Source: Oscillospiraceae bacterium (lineage in GTDB: Bacteria; Bacillota; Clostridia; Oscillospirales; Acutalibacteraceae). From it: a DNA stretch of 64,000 nucleotides. A program made the position numbers and the translations under genes. The stretch is taken from positions 226,115 through 290,114 of the forward strand of contig SVQA01000001.1 in the NCBI GenBank assembly GCA_015065545.1. Direction: 5' to 3'. This document shows, piece after piece, positions 43,941 to 52,682 of this stretch (position 1 is its first letter; every line of letters begins with the position of its first letter). The notes beneath the pieces are model-generated. The model made no database searches. It saw only the letters and a program-made list of their open reading frames with translations, and was not told the origin of the DNA.

Positions 43941-45008
43941 ATGAGAATATATAAATTGCTGAATAAATCAAAAATCGCTTTATTATGGGTCGCTGTTCTG
44001 CTTTCTCTTGCTGTCCTGCTTATGTTTCCAACAGACTGCAGAAACGGTGCAACAAATGGAGTTTTTCTTTGCCTGCAGGTACTCATTCCCTCTCTCTTCC
44101 CCTTTATGATTCTTTCATCCTTTGTGGCTTCAAGCGGAATCATTCAAAAGGTTCCGAAGGTAATCGGTTCTGCAATTAAATTTTTATTTGGCTTACCGCC
44201 CTGTGCATTTGCTCCAATATTTTTATCATTAATAGGCGGGTATCCAGTGGGAGCAACATCTATAAAAGAACTATACCGCCAAGGACACCTTACAAAAGAG
44301 CAAAGCGAAAGAATGGCAATGTTCTGTGTGTCTGCAGGGCCTGGATTTCTTATTACCTACATTGGTGCAGTTATGACAAGGAATCTGAAGCTCGGTTACT
44401 TACTGCTTATTTCTCAGATAATAAGTCTGTTTATGCTTGGGATAATTGCAAAATTCTGGGTAATACCACTTAACGAAGACAACACAGAAACAATAAATTA
44501 CTGTAAAAAAAGGAATAGTATAAAAGATTCCGTAATCTACTCCATAGAAAACGCAATTAAAGCAACCTCAAGTATGTGTGCTTTGGTTGTTGTTTTCTCT
44601 GCAGTCAGCGAGGTTTTCATAACCCTTTGTAATAACAATCCCGCAATAATTTGGCTGACAGCTTTAATTGAAATTACAAACGGCACAAAAATTCTTGCAG
44701 ACGCATATCCTGTTGTGCTCTTGGCATTTGTATGCGGATTCGGAGGACTATGCGTTCACTTTCAGATTTTTGTACAGCTGAAGGATTTAAAAATAAACAA
44801 ATGTAATTTTTATATTTTCAGAATTTTACAGGGATTACTATGCGCTATATTTTCGGGCATACTAATTAAACTTTTCCCTTTAACAAAAACAGTGTTCTCT
44901 ACAATAAATGAAGCAAAGCCGGAATTTTACACTACATCAATCGGATGTGTTTTTTTAGTTCTTGTGTGTGCGGCATTTATTGTATGCACAAGGCAAAGGA
45001 GGATTTAA
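43941..45008 (+). CDS. ylbJ: YlbJ-like sporulation membrane protein
   Basis: The ATG at 43941 (MRIYKLLNKSK) has GGTG six nt upstream; GTG at 43932 is the alternative start. The protein has eight or so membrane segments. VFLCLQVLIPSLFPFMILSS and IGGYPVGATSIKELYRQGHLT are typical of YlbJ/SpoIVCA-type NhaC-like permeases, as are AMFCVSAGPGFLITYIG and a closing helix. YlbJ is a sporulation-linked integral membrane protein with a nucleoside or ion transporter fold; its substrate is unknown. It is divergent from yqfC and followed at 49 bp by asnB. Confidence 0.9.
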   Translation: MRIYKLLNKSKIALLWVAVLLSLAVLLMFPTDCRNGATNGVFLCLQVLIPSLFPFMILSSFVASSGIIQKVPKVIGSAIKFLFGLPPCAFAPIFLSLIGGYPVGATSIKELYRQGHLTKEQSERMAMFCVSAGPGFLITYIGAVMTRNLKLGYLLLISQIISLFMLGIIAKFWVIPLNEDNTETINYCKKRNSIKDSVIYSIENAIKATSSMCALVVVFSAVSEVFITLCNNNPAIIWLTALIEITNGTKILADAYPVVLLAFVCGFGGLCVHFQIFVQLKDLKINKCNFYIFRILQGLLCAIFSGILIKLFPLTKTVFSTINEAKPEFYTTSIGCVFLVLVCAAFIVCTRQRRI

Positions 45009-45057
45009 TTGCAAAGAGCTGAATATAATAATATATATCATAGAAGGAGGAGATTAT

Positions 45058-46890
45058 ATGTGCGGAATTGCAGGATGGCTCAGCGAAGATCATAATCTAT
45101 ACGAAAAATCCGCATTGCTAACCGCTATGTCGGATACACTCAAAAGAAGAGGTCCTGACGAGGGCGGTATCTATATAGAACGAAAAATAGCTTTAATGCA
45201 TCGAAGACTTGCAGTTGTTGATATTGAAAACGGAAAGCAGCCTATGGTTTATTGTGACGACAAAGAAAAATACATTCTCGTATATAACGGCGAGCTTTAC
45301 AACACCGAGGAGGTCAGAGGAAAGCTCCTGGCAAAAGGCTATGAATTTGAAAGTCACAGCGACACAGAGGTTGTGCTCAAAGCTTACGCCTGCTTTAAAG
45401 AAAAATGTGCAGAAATGTTTAACGGAATATTTGCCTTTGCGGTGTATGAGGTAAAGAGAAAAAGACTATTTCTTTGCAGAGACAGAATAGGAGTTAAGCC
45501 TTTATTCTACTCAAATACAAATGGAGAATTCCTTTTTGCATCAGAGATTAAGGCTATACTCAAAAGCGGCGTTGTTAAGCCGATAATTGATGAAAAAGGG
45601 CTGAATGAGATTTTCTTTCTGGGTCCTGCAAGAACCTGTGGATTCGGAGTTTTCAGAGATATTGAGGAAATCCTGCCCGGTGAATACGCTTTCTTAGAAA
45701 ATCAAAAGCTTTTTAAGTACAGATACTTCACACTCAAAGCAAAGCCTCACGAAGAAAATGAGCATGAAACCATTGAACATACAAGATACTTAATTGAGGA
45801 CAGCATTAAAAGACAGCTTGTTTCCGATGTACCCTTATGCTGTTTTCTATCAGGCGGGCTTGACTCCAGCATAATAACACAGACTGCCTCCGATTATCTT
45901 AAAACAACCAACAAGGCAAAGCTTAACACCTTCAGTGTGGAATACAGAGATAATCAGAAGTACTTTGAAAAAAGTGTATTTCAGCCTAACGCAGATACAG
46001 AATACATCGAAATGATGATAAAATCTGCCGACACAAATCATCACGAAATAATACTTGATAACATCCTTCTGGGCGAAGCATTACCAAATGCTACAAGAGC
46101 AAGAGATTTGCCGGGAATGGCGGATGTAGATTCCTCTCTGCTGCTTTTCTGCAAAGAGGTAAAAAAAGAGTTCACCGTTGCACTTTCAGGAGAATGTGCC
46201 GATGAACTTTTTGGCGGATACCCTTGGTATCATAACAAAGATATTTTGTTTGAAGAAAGCTTTCCTTGGTCAAGAAGTCAGGATATAAGAAGAAAAATAC
46301 TCAAAAAAGGTACTCTAAAAAGAGGCGAAGAGTATGTAAAAGAAAGTTATCTTGATACAATAAGAGCAGTAGACAATCTTCCCACTGATTCAAAGCTCGA
46401 CAAGCGAATGAGAGAGATGTTTTCTCTAAACTTCTACTGGTTTATGCAATGCCTTCTTGACAGAAAAGACCGAATGAGTATGAACTGCGGACTTGAGGTG
46501 CGAGTTCCCTTCTGCGATTACCGTATAGTTGAATATGCCTACAATATGCCTTGGGAGTTGAAGGCTTTAAACGGCAGAGAAAAAGGTATTGTACGAAGAG
46601 CATTTGAGGGTATACTCCCCCTTGAGATATGCTACCGCAAAAAGAGCCCCTACCCCAAAACCCACAATCCGGTATATTTTAAGTTTGTATCCGAAAAGGT
46701 AACAGATATATTGGAACAGAAGAGTTTACTGACAGAGTTTATAGACAAAGAGAATGTTCTGAATCTTATAGAACACCCCGAAAATATCCCTTCACCCTGG
46801 TACGGACAGCTTATGAAAACACCCCAGATACTTGCATATATACTTCAACTTGACACTTGGTTTAAGGAATATAATGTTGAGATAGCATAG
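45058..46890 (+). CDS. asnB: Glutamine-hydrolysing asparagine synthase
   Basis: The start at 45058 (MCGIAGWLSED) leaves the nucleophile Cys2 after Met removal, and GGAGG lies upstream; a reading from 44962 would bury it. The 610-residue protein has the glutaminase domain (RRGPDEGG, RRLAVVD, YNGELYN, RDRIGVKPL) and the synthase domain (FLSGGLDSSII, ALSGECADELFGGYPWY). It makes asparagine from aspartate, ATP and glutamine. Some family members instead make amidated cell-wall or lasso peptides; no such context is visible. It follows ylbJ and is ended by a strong terminator. Confidence 0.95.
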   Translation: MCGIAGWLSEDHNLYEKSALLTAMSDTLKRRGPDEGGIYIERKIALMHRRLAVVDIENGKQPMVYCDDKEKYILVYNGELYNTEEVRGKLLAKGYEFESHSDTEVVLKAYACFKEKCAEMFNGIFAFAVYEVKRKRLFLCRDRIGVKPLFYSNTNGEFLFASEIKAILKSGVVKPIIDEKGLNEIFFLGPARTCGFGVFRDIEEILPGEYAFLENQKLFKYRYFTLKAKPHEENEHETIEHTRYLIEDSIKRQLVSDVPLCCFLSGGLDSSIITQTASDYLKTTNKAKLNTFSVEYRDNQKYFEKSVFQPNADTEYIEMMIKSADTNHHEIILDNILLGEALPNATRARDLPGMADVDSSLLLFCKEVKKEFTVALSGECADELFGGYPWYHNKDILFEESFPWSRSQDIRRKILKKGTLKRGEEYVKESYLDTIRAVDNLPTDSKLDKRMREMFSLNFYWFMQCLLDRKDRMSMNCGLEVRVPFCDYRIVEYAYNMPWELKALNGREKGIVRRAFEGILPLEICYRKKSPYPKTHNPVYFKFVSEKVTDILEQKSLLTEFIDKENVLNLIEHPENIPSPWYGQLMKTPQILAYILQLDTWFKEYNVEIA

Positions 46891-46895
46891 ATAAA

Positions 46896-46922
46896 AGGCA
46901 GGCTCTTAAACAAAGCCTGCCT
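46896..46922. terminator. Shared terminator between asnB and the zinc-ribbon gene
   Basis: AGGCAGGCT (46896-46904) pairs with AGCCTGCCT (46914-46922), followed by ATTTTAG. It lies between the convergent stops. Confidence 0.85.
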
Positions 46923-46931
46923 ATTTTAGTA

Positions 46932-47780
46932 TTAAAACAATGTATTTGGTTTTTGACAGTTGGGACATCTGCCGTCAATAAGATAGAATCCGCAAGAATC
47001 ACAGGATTTTTTAGGATAAGGTGCATTACCTAAAGCTATTTCTTTTATTATGTACTTAATTTCTTCTCTTGCGCCAAGCTCATCGTTGAGAGACAAGCCG
47101 TACTCTTTACCGCGTTTATCAGTTACAACGAGATTAACAATTCCTTTGTAATCCTTCTCAAACACAATGTTTTTCACATTGGCGATTTCATTAAAGTCAA
47201 GTTCAAAGTCGTAATGAGCATTTTTATCATTTAAAGCGACTCCGTATAATTTATCCTCGGTTATGTACAAAACAGAACCTTCTGCAATTATATTCAATTT
47301 TTCATTTCTCTTTGTTAAAAGGCACTCAATTATAAACAGCAAAATACAAAGTGTCAACGCAAAAGACATTATAACTACAAAATCAAATACAAGTAAGCCC
47401 ATATCCTCAAAGACAAAATAAAAGAATCTCAAGTCAGCAATAGTGTATTCTCTATCCAAGGAATTTGCTATATGCAGCATTGAAGTCATCATATAATTGA
47501 TATATACACCAACAATTACAATATAACCAACAAAATTCATTTTATTTTTAAAAATCAAATGTAGTACAAATGTAACAACTGAAACCGCAAACACACCGAA
47601 GCATACTGCCTGTGAGGTATCAGTATACAAACTAATAAGGTAAGCATCAAAACATATTATCATCGCTAAAACACCAAACAAGATTGAGCGTTTTCTGATA
47701 AAATCAACTCGGTATTTCCTGAAGAAATTGCCGAATTTCATACCAATTATATCTCGGTTTCCCCAATAAGTCTTTTTCAT
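46932..47780 (-). CDS. Multi-TM protein with C-terminal zinc ribbon
   Basis: The start at 47780 (MKKTYWGNRD) is preceded by AGGAGG; a reading from 47864 runs into the leader RNA. About 282 residues contain an N-terminal cytosolic part, five membrane segments and a soluble beta domain (KLNIIAEGSVLYITEDKLYGVAL). It ends in a zinc ribbon (CDSCGFYLIDGRCPNC). The soluble part reads like a PH-like or DUF-type fold but I assign no family. It is the first gene behind the structured leader at 47800-47982 and is likely controlled by it. Confidence 0.8.
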   Translation of the reverse strand: MKKTYWGNRDIIGMKFGNFFRKYRVDFIRKRSILFGVLAMIICFDAYLISLYTDTSQAVCFGVFAVSVVTFVLHLIFKNKMNFVGYIVIVGVYINYMMTSMLHIANSLDREYTIADLRFFYFVFEDMGLLVFDFVVIMSFALTLCILLFIIECLLTKRNEKLNIIAEGSVLYITEDKLYGVALNDKNAHYDFELDFNEIANVKNIVFEKDYKGIVNLVVTDKRGKEYGLSLNDELGAREEIKYIIKEIALGNAPYPKKSCDSCGFYLIDGRCPNCQKPNTLF

Positions 47781-47799
47781 TTTTACATTTCCTCCTAAA

Positions 47800-47830
47800 A
47801 TAAAAAAAGTGCGAAGCCGAAGCCACGCAC
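47800..47830 (-). terminator. Terminator closing RNA copy 1
   Basis: GTGCGTGGC and GCTTCGCAC pair with one mismatch around TTCG (47809-47830), followed by seven T on the minus strand. The AGGAGG of the next gene follows within 15 bp, so read-through would feed that gene. Confidence 0.85.
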
Positions 47831-47982
47831 CGAAAAACACATAGCTCCAACTGTCGCCAAACAAAATCTAACATAACTCGTTGAAGTATATGCAGAAATA
47901 GAGCATCTGTATTTTTACCATAAAAAATAAAAATACACATACTTCAACTAAGTAATAACAATATTAGATTTTGTTTGGCACT
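47800..47982 (-). ncRNA. Structured leader RNA or sRNA, copy 1
   Basis: On the minus strand the transcript would start near 47980 with TGCCAAACAAAATCTAA, whose reverse match TTAGATTTTGTTTGGC closes a 16-bp stem. GTTGAAGTAT pairs inside with ATACTTCAAC (10 bp), with smaller hairpins within (GTATTTTTA with TAAAAATAC). After the stem comes GGCGACAGTTGGAG and an intrinsic terminator (GTGCG...CGCAC, TTCG loop, seven T). The copy at 59980 shares the ends, the GGCGAC motif and the terminator but not the stem sequence. It may be an independent sRNA or a 5' leader. Confidence 0.72.
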
Positions 47983-47985
47983 TTT

Positions 47986-48014
47986 ATTTTACCCCAAATT
48001 ACAGATAAAATCAA
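47986..48014 (-). promoter_or_regulatory. Promoter of RNA copy 1
   Basis: On the minus strand TTGATT (48009-48014) and TAAAAT (47986-47991) are 17 bp apart. The start would fall near 47980, where the stem begins. Confidence 0.75.
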
Positions 48015-48082
48015 TAGATATTTGTTTTATATTGTAAATATTATTGGCAGATGATATAATAGGTAAAAATTGAGGTGAAGAT

Positions 48083-48580
48083 ATGGGTAAAAAGCACTAT
48101 CAAAAAAGACATGATAAAATTAAAAGAAACGCAAATGCACTAAAGCTCTTAAAAGCACTATACAAAATTTTACCTTTAATCGTTATAATCACCTACCCTG
48201 TTATGTTAATTATTAAGTTCTTCTCAGGTTTTGATTCGGATTTTTTACTAATGATTTGCGTGCCTGCAGGTACACTGCTGATTGTAACCGCTCTCAGAAA
48301 GCTTATCGACAGAGAAAGACCTTACATAAAACACAACACAGAACCGCTTATTCCTAAAAAGAGTACGGGAGAATCTTTTCCAAGCCGACACACAGCATCT
48401 GCCTTCATTATAGCTATGAGTGCCTTTCTGCTCTCGCCCATACTTGCCTGCTGTCTGCTTATTATCGCAACAATCATTGCAATAACAAGAATCCTTGCAG
48501 GAGTACATTATTTAACTGATGTACTGGCAGGTATGCTTATTTCTATCGGAATAGGCACAGTTTTCTTCATAATAATTTAA
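48083..48580 (+). CDS. PAP2-family phosphatase
   Basis: This 165-residue membrane phosphatase has the PAP2 triad: RERPY (motif 1, K/R-x6-RP type), PSRHT (motif 2, catalytic His) and RILAGVHYLTDVLAG (motif 3, second His and Asp). Three or four membrane segments are spaced as in undecaprenyl-diphosphatase or phosphatidate phosphatase relatives. The likely substrates are lipid diphosphates, with recycling of undecaprenyl diphosphate a plausible role. GAGGTG precedes the ATG. It is alone on the plus strand and ended by a hairpin. Confidence 0.93.
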   Translation: MGKKHYQKRHDKIKRNANALKLLKALYKILPLIVIITYPVMLIIKFFSGFDSDFLLMICVPAGTLLIVTALRKLIDRERPYIKHNTEPLIPKKSTGESFPSRHTASAFIIAMSAFLLSPILACCLLIIATIIAITRILAGVHYLTDVLAGMLISIGIGTVFFIII

Positions 48581-48591
48581 AAGCACATAAA

Positions 48592-48625
48592 AAGCATCGT
48601 TTAAGCTAAAACTTAAACGATGCTT
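48592..48625 (+). terminator. Terminator after the PAP2 gene
   Basis: AAGCATCGTTTAAG (48592-48605) pairs perfectly with CTTAAACGATGCTT (48612-48625), followed by AATTTTTATC on the plus strand. It faces the tcdA stop at 48634. Confidence 0.9.
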
Positions 48626-48633
48626 AATTTTTA

Positions 48634-49335
48634 TCATATTTCTGCCAAATCCTTTATAACCTCGGAAGCTATTATCAATCCTGCTACAGAAGGCACAAAG
48701 GCTACGCTGGCAACTGTTGGCTTTCCTGCATTATCCAATTCCCCAAAGGGTTTCTTCGGGATTTCCTTTGAATAAACAGTTTTGAGATGCGTTATTCCCT
48801 TTTCTTTGAGTAATCGCCTCAAAGTACGAGCCAGAGGACAAACACTTGTTTTTGAAAGGTCGACTACTTCTATCTCGGTGGGATTAAGTTTGTTACCAAA
48901 ACCCATACTCATAATTATTGGAATATCAAGAGCATTTGCCCTTGTGGCAAGTTCAACTTTAGCAGGCACAAAATCGATTGCATCAATAATATAATCGTAG
49001 GGTGACAAATCTATATCATCTGCGTTTTCGGGAGTGTAAAACATATTAAAACAGTTGACTTCTGTAGCGCCGTCTATCTGCTTTATACGTTCTTTAATCA
49101 CTTCTGTCTTGAGTTTGCCAACCGTTGACTCCAAAGCTATAATTTGGCGGTTCAGGTTGCTCTTTGAAACCTTATCAGGATCAACAACGTCGATTCTTCC
49201 AACGCCGCTTCTGGCAAGCGCCTCAACAGTATAGCCACCCACACCTCCGACACCAAAGACAACAACCTTTGAATTGCGAAGCTTCTGCATTTTTTCTTCT
49301 CCTAAAAGAGCTTGTGTGCGTAAGTATCTATCCAT
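48634..49335 (-). CDS. tcdA: tRNA threonylcarbamoyladenosine dehydratase TcdA
   Basis: This 233-residue E1-like enzyme cyclises t6A37 in tRNAs to ct6A. It has the ATP-binding GVGGVGGYTVEALARSG, the DRxxLNRQ-like DPDKVSKSNLNRQ and the DAIDFVPAKVELAT helix region. The catalytic Cys is in KTSVCPLARTLRR. It resembles ThiF/MoeB enzymes, but no sulphur carrier lies nearby. Its stop and the PfkB start lie 6 bp apart, so both are probably cotranscribed. Confidence 0.92.
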   Translation of the reverse strand: MDRYLRTQALLGEEKMQKLRNSKVVVFGVGGVGGYTVEALARSGVGRIDVVDPDKVSKSNLNRQIIALESTVGKLKTEVIKERIKQIDGATEVNCFNMFYTPENADDIDLSPYDYIIDAIDFVPAKVELATRANALDIPIIMSMGFGNKLNPTEIEVVDLSKTSVCPLARTLRRLLKEKGITHLKTVYSKEIPKKPFGELDNAGKPTVASVAFVPSVAGLIIASEVIKDLAEI

Positions 49336-49340
49336 AAACT

Positions 49341-50240
49341 TTAATCCTTTGCTATCTTGAGAAGTTCACCCTCTGACAAAAAGCCTTCAGAAGCAGATTT
49401 CGCACCTATTTTATAGGATGCAAAATATACGGCTTTTTTTAGAGAATAAAGAGCATCACGGGTTTTTGCATAGAAATGAATAAAGGAAGAATACAAGCTA
49501 TCGCCTGCTCCGACTGTATTCACAACAGGTCGGGTATAAACTGCAGGTACTTCTGTAAAGCTGCCCGTTTCCGCAGTATAAAGTAAAGCTCCTTCACTGC
49601 CCATTCCTACAACTACGATCTTAGGTGAATATACGCTTATAAGCTCTTTTACAAAATCTTTTTCTCTGCCCTTTATATTCTCATTGCTTAAAAAGAGTAT
49701 ATCTGCTGCTCTCATAAATCTGCTGTTGTATTCATCGCATACATCAGACAAACAATGTACATCTGTGGCAACAAGTACTCCCTCTTCTTTTGCAGTACTC
49801 AAAAGCTCTGCGGCAAAATTTATATTGCAAAGGCAGGCGATATCGGCACCCTTCAAGGCTTTTTTGAAAACTTCCTTTTTATAAGTATTTTCTTGATTAT
49901 CAGCAAGGTCACAAATGATATAACGTCTGCCCGAATTATCATATAAAACTACGGACTGGGCAGTAGCTTTATTAGTGCTCAAAACGTATTCTGCAGAAAT
50001 CCCGCTATCTTCAAGATGGGATTTAATAATCTTTGCGGCAAAATCATCTCCACACAAGGAACAAAGAGTTACATCGTCACCTAATGTATTAAGAGCTAAA
50101 GATACATTAAGCCCCACACCCGCAGGTGCGCTCTTTAAAGACAAAAATTTATAATCAATAGGTCTGTACTCTATGGGGAAGCTCTCAACAGGAGCTGTGG
50201 TTTCCATATTAACAAGACCGCAAACAACAATTTTACTCAT
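49341..50240 (-). CDS. PfkB-family carbohydrate kinase
   Basis: This 299-residue ribokinase-type enzyme has GLVNMETTA near the start, AGVGLNVSLALNTLGDDVTLC (substrate region), and the closing motif NTVGAGDSLYSSFIHFYAKT, whose Asp is the catalytic base. The ATP-binding region GMGSEGALLY is present. The family phosphorylates sugars or nucleosides such as ribose, fructose-6-phosphate, tagatose or pseudouridine; the substrate is not readable. It diverges from the orphan EIIC-like gene across a short shared region, which may mean a shared sugar. Confidence 0.9.
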   Translation of the reverse strand: MSKIVVCGLVNMETTAPVESFPIEYRPIDYKFLSLKSAPAGVGLNVSLALNTLGDDVTLCSLCGDDFAAKIIKSHLEDSGISAEYVLSTNKATAQSVVLYDNSGRRYIICDLADNQENTYKKEVFKKALKGADIACLCNINFAAELLSTAKEEGVLVATDVHCLSDVCDEYNSRFMRAADILFLSNENIKGREKDFVKELISVYSPKIVVVGMGSEGALLYTAETGSFTEVPAVYTRPVVNTVGAGDSLYSSFIHFYAKTRDALYSLKKAVYFASYKIGAKSASEGFLSEGELLKIAKD

Positions 50241-50367
50241 ATTATCACCTGCTTTATTTTTAATAATTTTATTACAATTTTATCCCTTCGTCAACTTTAA
50301 GTTTCCTGCAATAAAATTAAAATCTGTGTTAATAATAAATTTGTTCGCAGAAAGGGGTTGAGTTAAC

Positions 50368-51495
50368 ATGAAAACATCAAGGGAATCTGAAAATATTATT
50401 AGAAACAACAATAGCTTATCTGCACAGCTTTTTCTGTCTGCTGCAGTATGTTCTTCACTGCTTATTGCATTTTCTTATATACTAGACCTGATATTTTTGG
50501 GCAAAAGTGGCTCTTTGCAGGATTCAAATGCGGTTTCTTCACTGCTTTCAGGATTAGGAACACTTATAATAAAATTTTCTTTTGTATTCGTGTCTGCAGG
50601 CATTGTACTTCAAAAAAGAGAATTTGATGGACTGCCTTGTGCAATTATCGGCTCACTTTTAATATCACAGGGCTGTACGTTTGGAAATATAAGCGGTACG
50701 CTTTCGGGAATAAGCGGAATCTTCGGAAGTATCTTTGCAGGATACTTTGCACTAACATCCCTGAAAGTTTGCAGAAGAATAATAAGTGTCAAGAAAAATA
50801 ATGTGATTTTAAAACAAATCTCTCTTATTCTACCAATCGTTATAACAGCTCTTGGTGTTTTATCGGTAAACAGTTTGGGGGCGTATTTAAACTCTCTCTC
50901 AACCTCATTGCTCAAAAATCTGGCAGACAGCCGAACTATACTTCTGCCCATAATAATTGGAATATTTACTGTTATTGATGGAGGAGGACCTCTATCTTTA
51001 TGTGCATATATATTTGGCAGTACCTCTATAATCGCAGAAGAACCGCAGGTTATGGCGGCTGTTATCGGAGCAGGTATGATTCCATCTCTGTCCGCAGTAC
51101 TGTTTGCTTATATATATAAAGAAAGACTTGAAGCCTTTGAAATTAAAGGTGCTTACCAAGGTTTATTTCCCGCTTTACTGGGATTACCGCAGGTATCCTA
51201 TCTTTTTTATATTACAAGGAAACTGAGATTTATAATACCTTGTATGGTTGGCGGCAGCCTCACCGCACTTTTGTCAGTAATGCTCGGATGCAGTTCAGCC
51301 TCAACGGAAAAAGGATTTTTAAGCATAGGTAGTTTTAGTAAACCCTTGTTCCTGATTCTATGTATTATATTCGGTGTAATAATCACTACCGCTCTTATGA
51401 GCATAACAATAAAGACTTACAACGCAAAAGCTTCTGAAAATTCAGAAGTCACAGACAGCAAAAATGATGTTATTCCAAATACCGCACAAGCATAA
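50368..51495 (+). CDS. Orphan PTS EIIC-like membrane protein
   Basis: This 375-residue protein has about ten membrane segments and the pattern of the fructose-type PTS EIIC. DGGGPLSLCAYIFG matches the DxGGPVNKxAYxF motif and VMAAVIGAGMIPSL matches MAAVMAGGMVPPL. The later fructose-site motif (GAIPFA in real EIICs) reads GLPQVSYLFYI here, so binding is likely altered. No EIIA or EIIB domain is fused or encoded nearby. The start has AGAAAGGGG upstream. It may transport or sense without phosphorylation, or depend on components encoded elsewhere. Confidence 0.7.
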   Translation: MKTSRESENIIRNNNSLSAQLFLSAAVCSSLLIAFSYILDLIFLGKSGSLQDSNAVSSLLSGLGTLIIKFSFVFVSAGIVLQKREFDGLPCAIIGSLLISQGCTFGNISGTLSGISGIFGSIFAGYFALTSLKVCRRIISVKKNNVILKQISLILPIVITALGVLSVNSLGAYLNSLSTSLLKNLADSRTILLPIIIGIFTVIDGGGPLSLCAYIFGSTSIIAEEPQVMAAVIGAGMIPSLSAVLFAYIYKERLEAFEIKGAYQGLFPALLGLPQVSYLFYITRKLRFIIPCMVGGSLTALLSVMLGCSSASTEKGFLSIGSFSKPLFLILCIIFGVIITTALMSITIKTYNAKASENSEVTDSKNDVIPNTAQA

Positions 51496-51517
51496 AAGCC
51501 ACCCTCTCGGGTGGCTT
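51496..51517. terminator. Shared terminator between the EIIC-like and mnmA genes
   Basis: AAGCCACCC (51496-51504) pairs with GGGTGGCTT (51509-51517) around TCTC. The convergent genes both end here. Confidence 0.8.
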
Positions 51518-51536
51518 CATTCACATAACACAAGAG

Positions 51537-52577
51537 TTATTTTATTATTTTTCCGCCTGCAACTACTATGTCGTTCTGATACAAAACAAGGGATTGACCC
51601 GCAGTTACAGCTCGCTGAGGAGCATCAAAACGAACACATAAGTTACCCTCATCATTCATAAAAGCAACTGCCGGCTGTTCCTTTTGATTATATCTGACCC
51701 TTGCAAAAACAGGTATTTCACCCTCAATATTATCGCAGGAAATGAAATTAGCATCCCGTGCTACTACATCAGATGAATATAAATCCTCGTCAAAACCAAG
51801 TGTGACTGTGTTTTTCTCCATATCTTTTGAAAGAACATACATAGGCTTTGGCAAAGCTAAACCCAGCCCTTTTCGCTGACCTCTGGTATAGCAGACTGCA
51901 CCCTTGTGTCTGCCGAGGACTTTTCCGCTCACATCAACAAAGTTGCCTTCCTTTAAAACAACACCGCAGTTTTCTTTAAGATAATCGTAGAAGTTGCCGC
52001 TTACAAAGCAAATATCCTGACTATCCTTTTTGTCTGCATTCAGGAAATCCTGTGATGCTGCAATTTCCCGTACCTGACTTTTTGAAAGCTCTCCAACAGG
52101 CAAAAGGAGTTTAGAGAGAATCTCCTGCGTAAGATTATAAAGCACATAGCTCTGGTCTTTGGCGGCATCTGCACCTTTTAAGAGCAAGTATCTGTCTCTG
52201 GATTCATCATAATTCACTCTTGCATAATGACCTGTTGCAATATAATCAAAGCCCTCTTTAAGAGCATAATCATAAACAAAGGGAATCTTTACGTAGCGAT
52301 TGCAATCAACACAAGGATTTGGGATTTCACCCGAAAGATAAGACTCAGAAAATCTGTCGATAACTTGTTTTTTAAACTCATCTCTGTAATCAGGATACAC
52401 AAAGGGAATATTAATTTTTTTGCAAAGTGCTTTTGCATCCTCGGCATCCGTGCTTTGGGACTTATCGAAAAGGCGAAGCATAATACCTGTTACATCAAAG
52501 CCCTCGCTCTTTAAAAGATATGCCGCTACTGCACTATCTACACCGCCGCTTATGGCTACTAAAACCTTTTTCTTCAT
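51537..52577 (-). CDS. mnmA: tRNA 2-thiouridylase MnmA
   Basis: This 346-residue enzyme puts sulphur on U34 of tRNAs for Lys, Glu and Gln. It has the PP-loop AISGGVDSAVAAYLL, the catalytic Cys pair in NPCVDCNRYVKI and DICFVSGNFYDYL, and the C-terminal beta-barrel beginning near GHYARVNYD and ending in YNQKEQPAVAF. It adenylates the uridine and takes sulphur from a cysteine desulphurase; no such gene is adjacent. tRNA-Gln with the cognate position is in this window. The gene is monocistronic. Confidence 0.96.
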   Translation of the reverse strand: MKKKVLVAISGGVDSAVAAYLLKSEGFDVTGIMLRLFDKSQSTDAEDAKALCKKINIPFVYPDYRDEFKKQVIDRFSESYLSGEIPNPCVDCNRYVKIPFVYDYALKEGFDYIATGHYARVNYDESRDRYLLLKGADAAKDQSYVLYNLTQEILSKLLLPVGELSKSQVREIAASQDFLNADKKDSQDICFVSGNFYDYLKENCGVVLKEGNFVDVSGKVLGRHKGAVCYTRGQRKGLGLALPKPMYVLSKDMEKNTVTLGFDEDLYSSDVVARDANFISCDNIEGEIPVFARVRYNQKEQPAVAFMNDEGNLCVRFDAPQRAVTAGQSLVLYQNDIVVAGGKIIK

Positions 52578-52647
52578 TACTCTTTCCTCACAAAGAAATT
52601 ATAAAAATATATTATCACAAGAGGAAATTTCCTGCAAGTAAAATAAT

Positions 52648-52676
52648 TTGACAACTTCATATTGGGATGATATAAT
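52648..52676 (+). promoter_or_regulatory. Promoter of the pnuC leader
   Basis: TTGACA (52648-52653) and TATAAT (52671-52676) are exactly 17 bp apart, a near-perfect sigma-A promoter. The start would be about 52683, ahead of the attenuator hairpin. Confidence 0.9.
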
Positions 52677-52682
52677 TATAAA

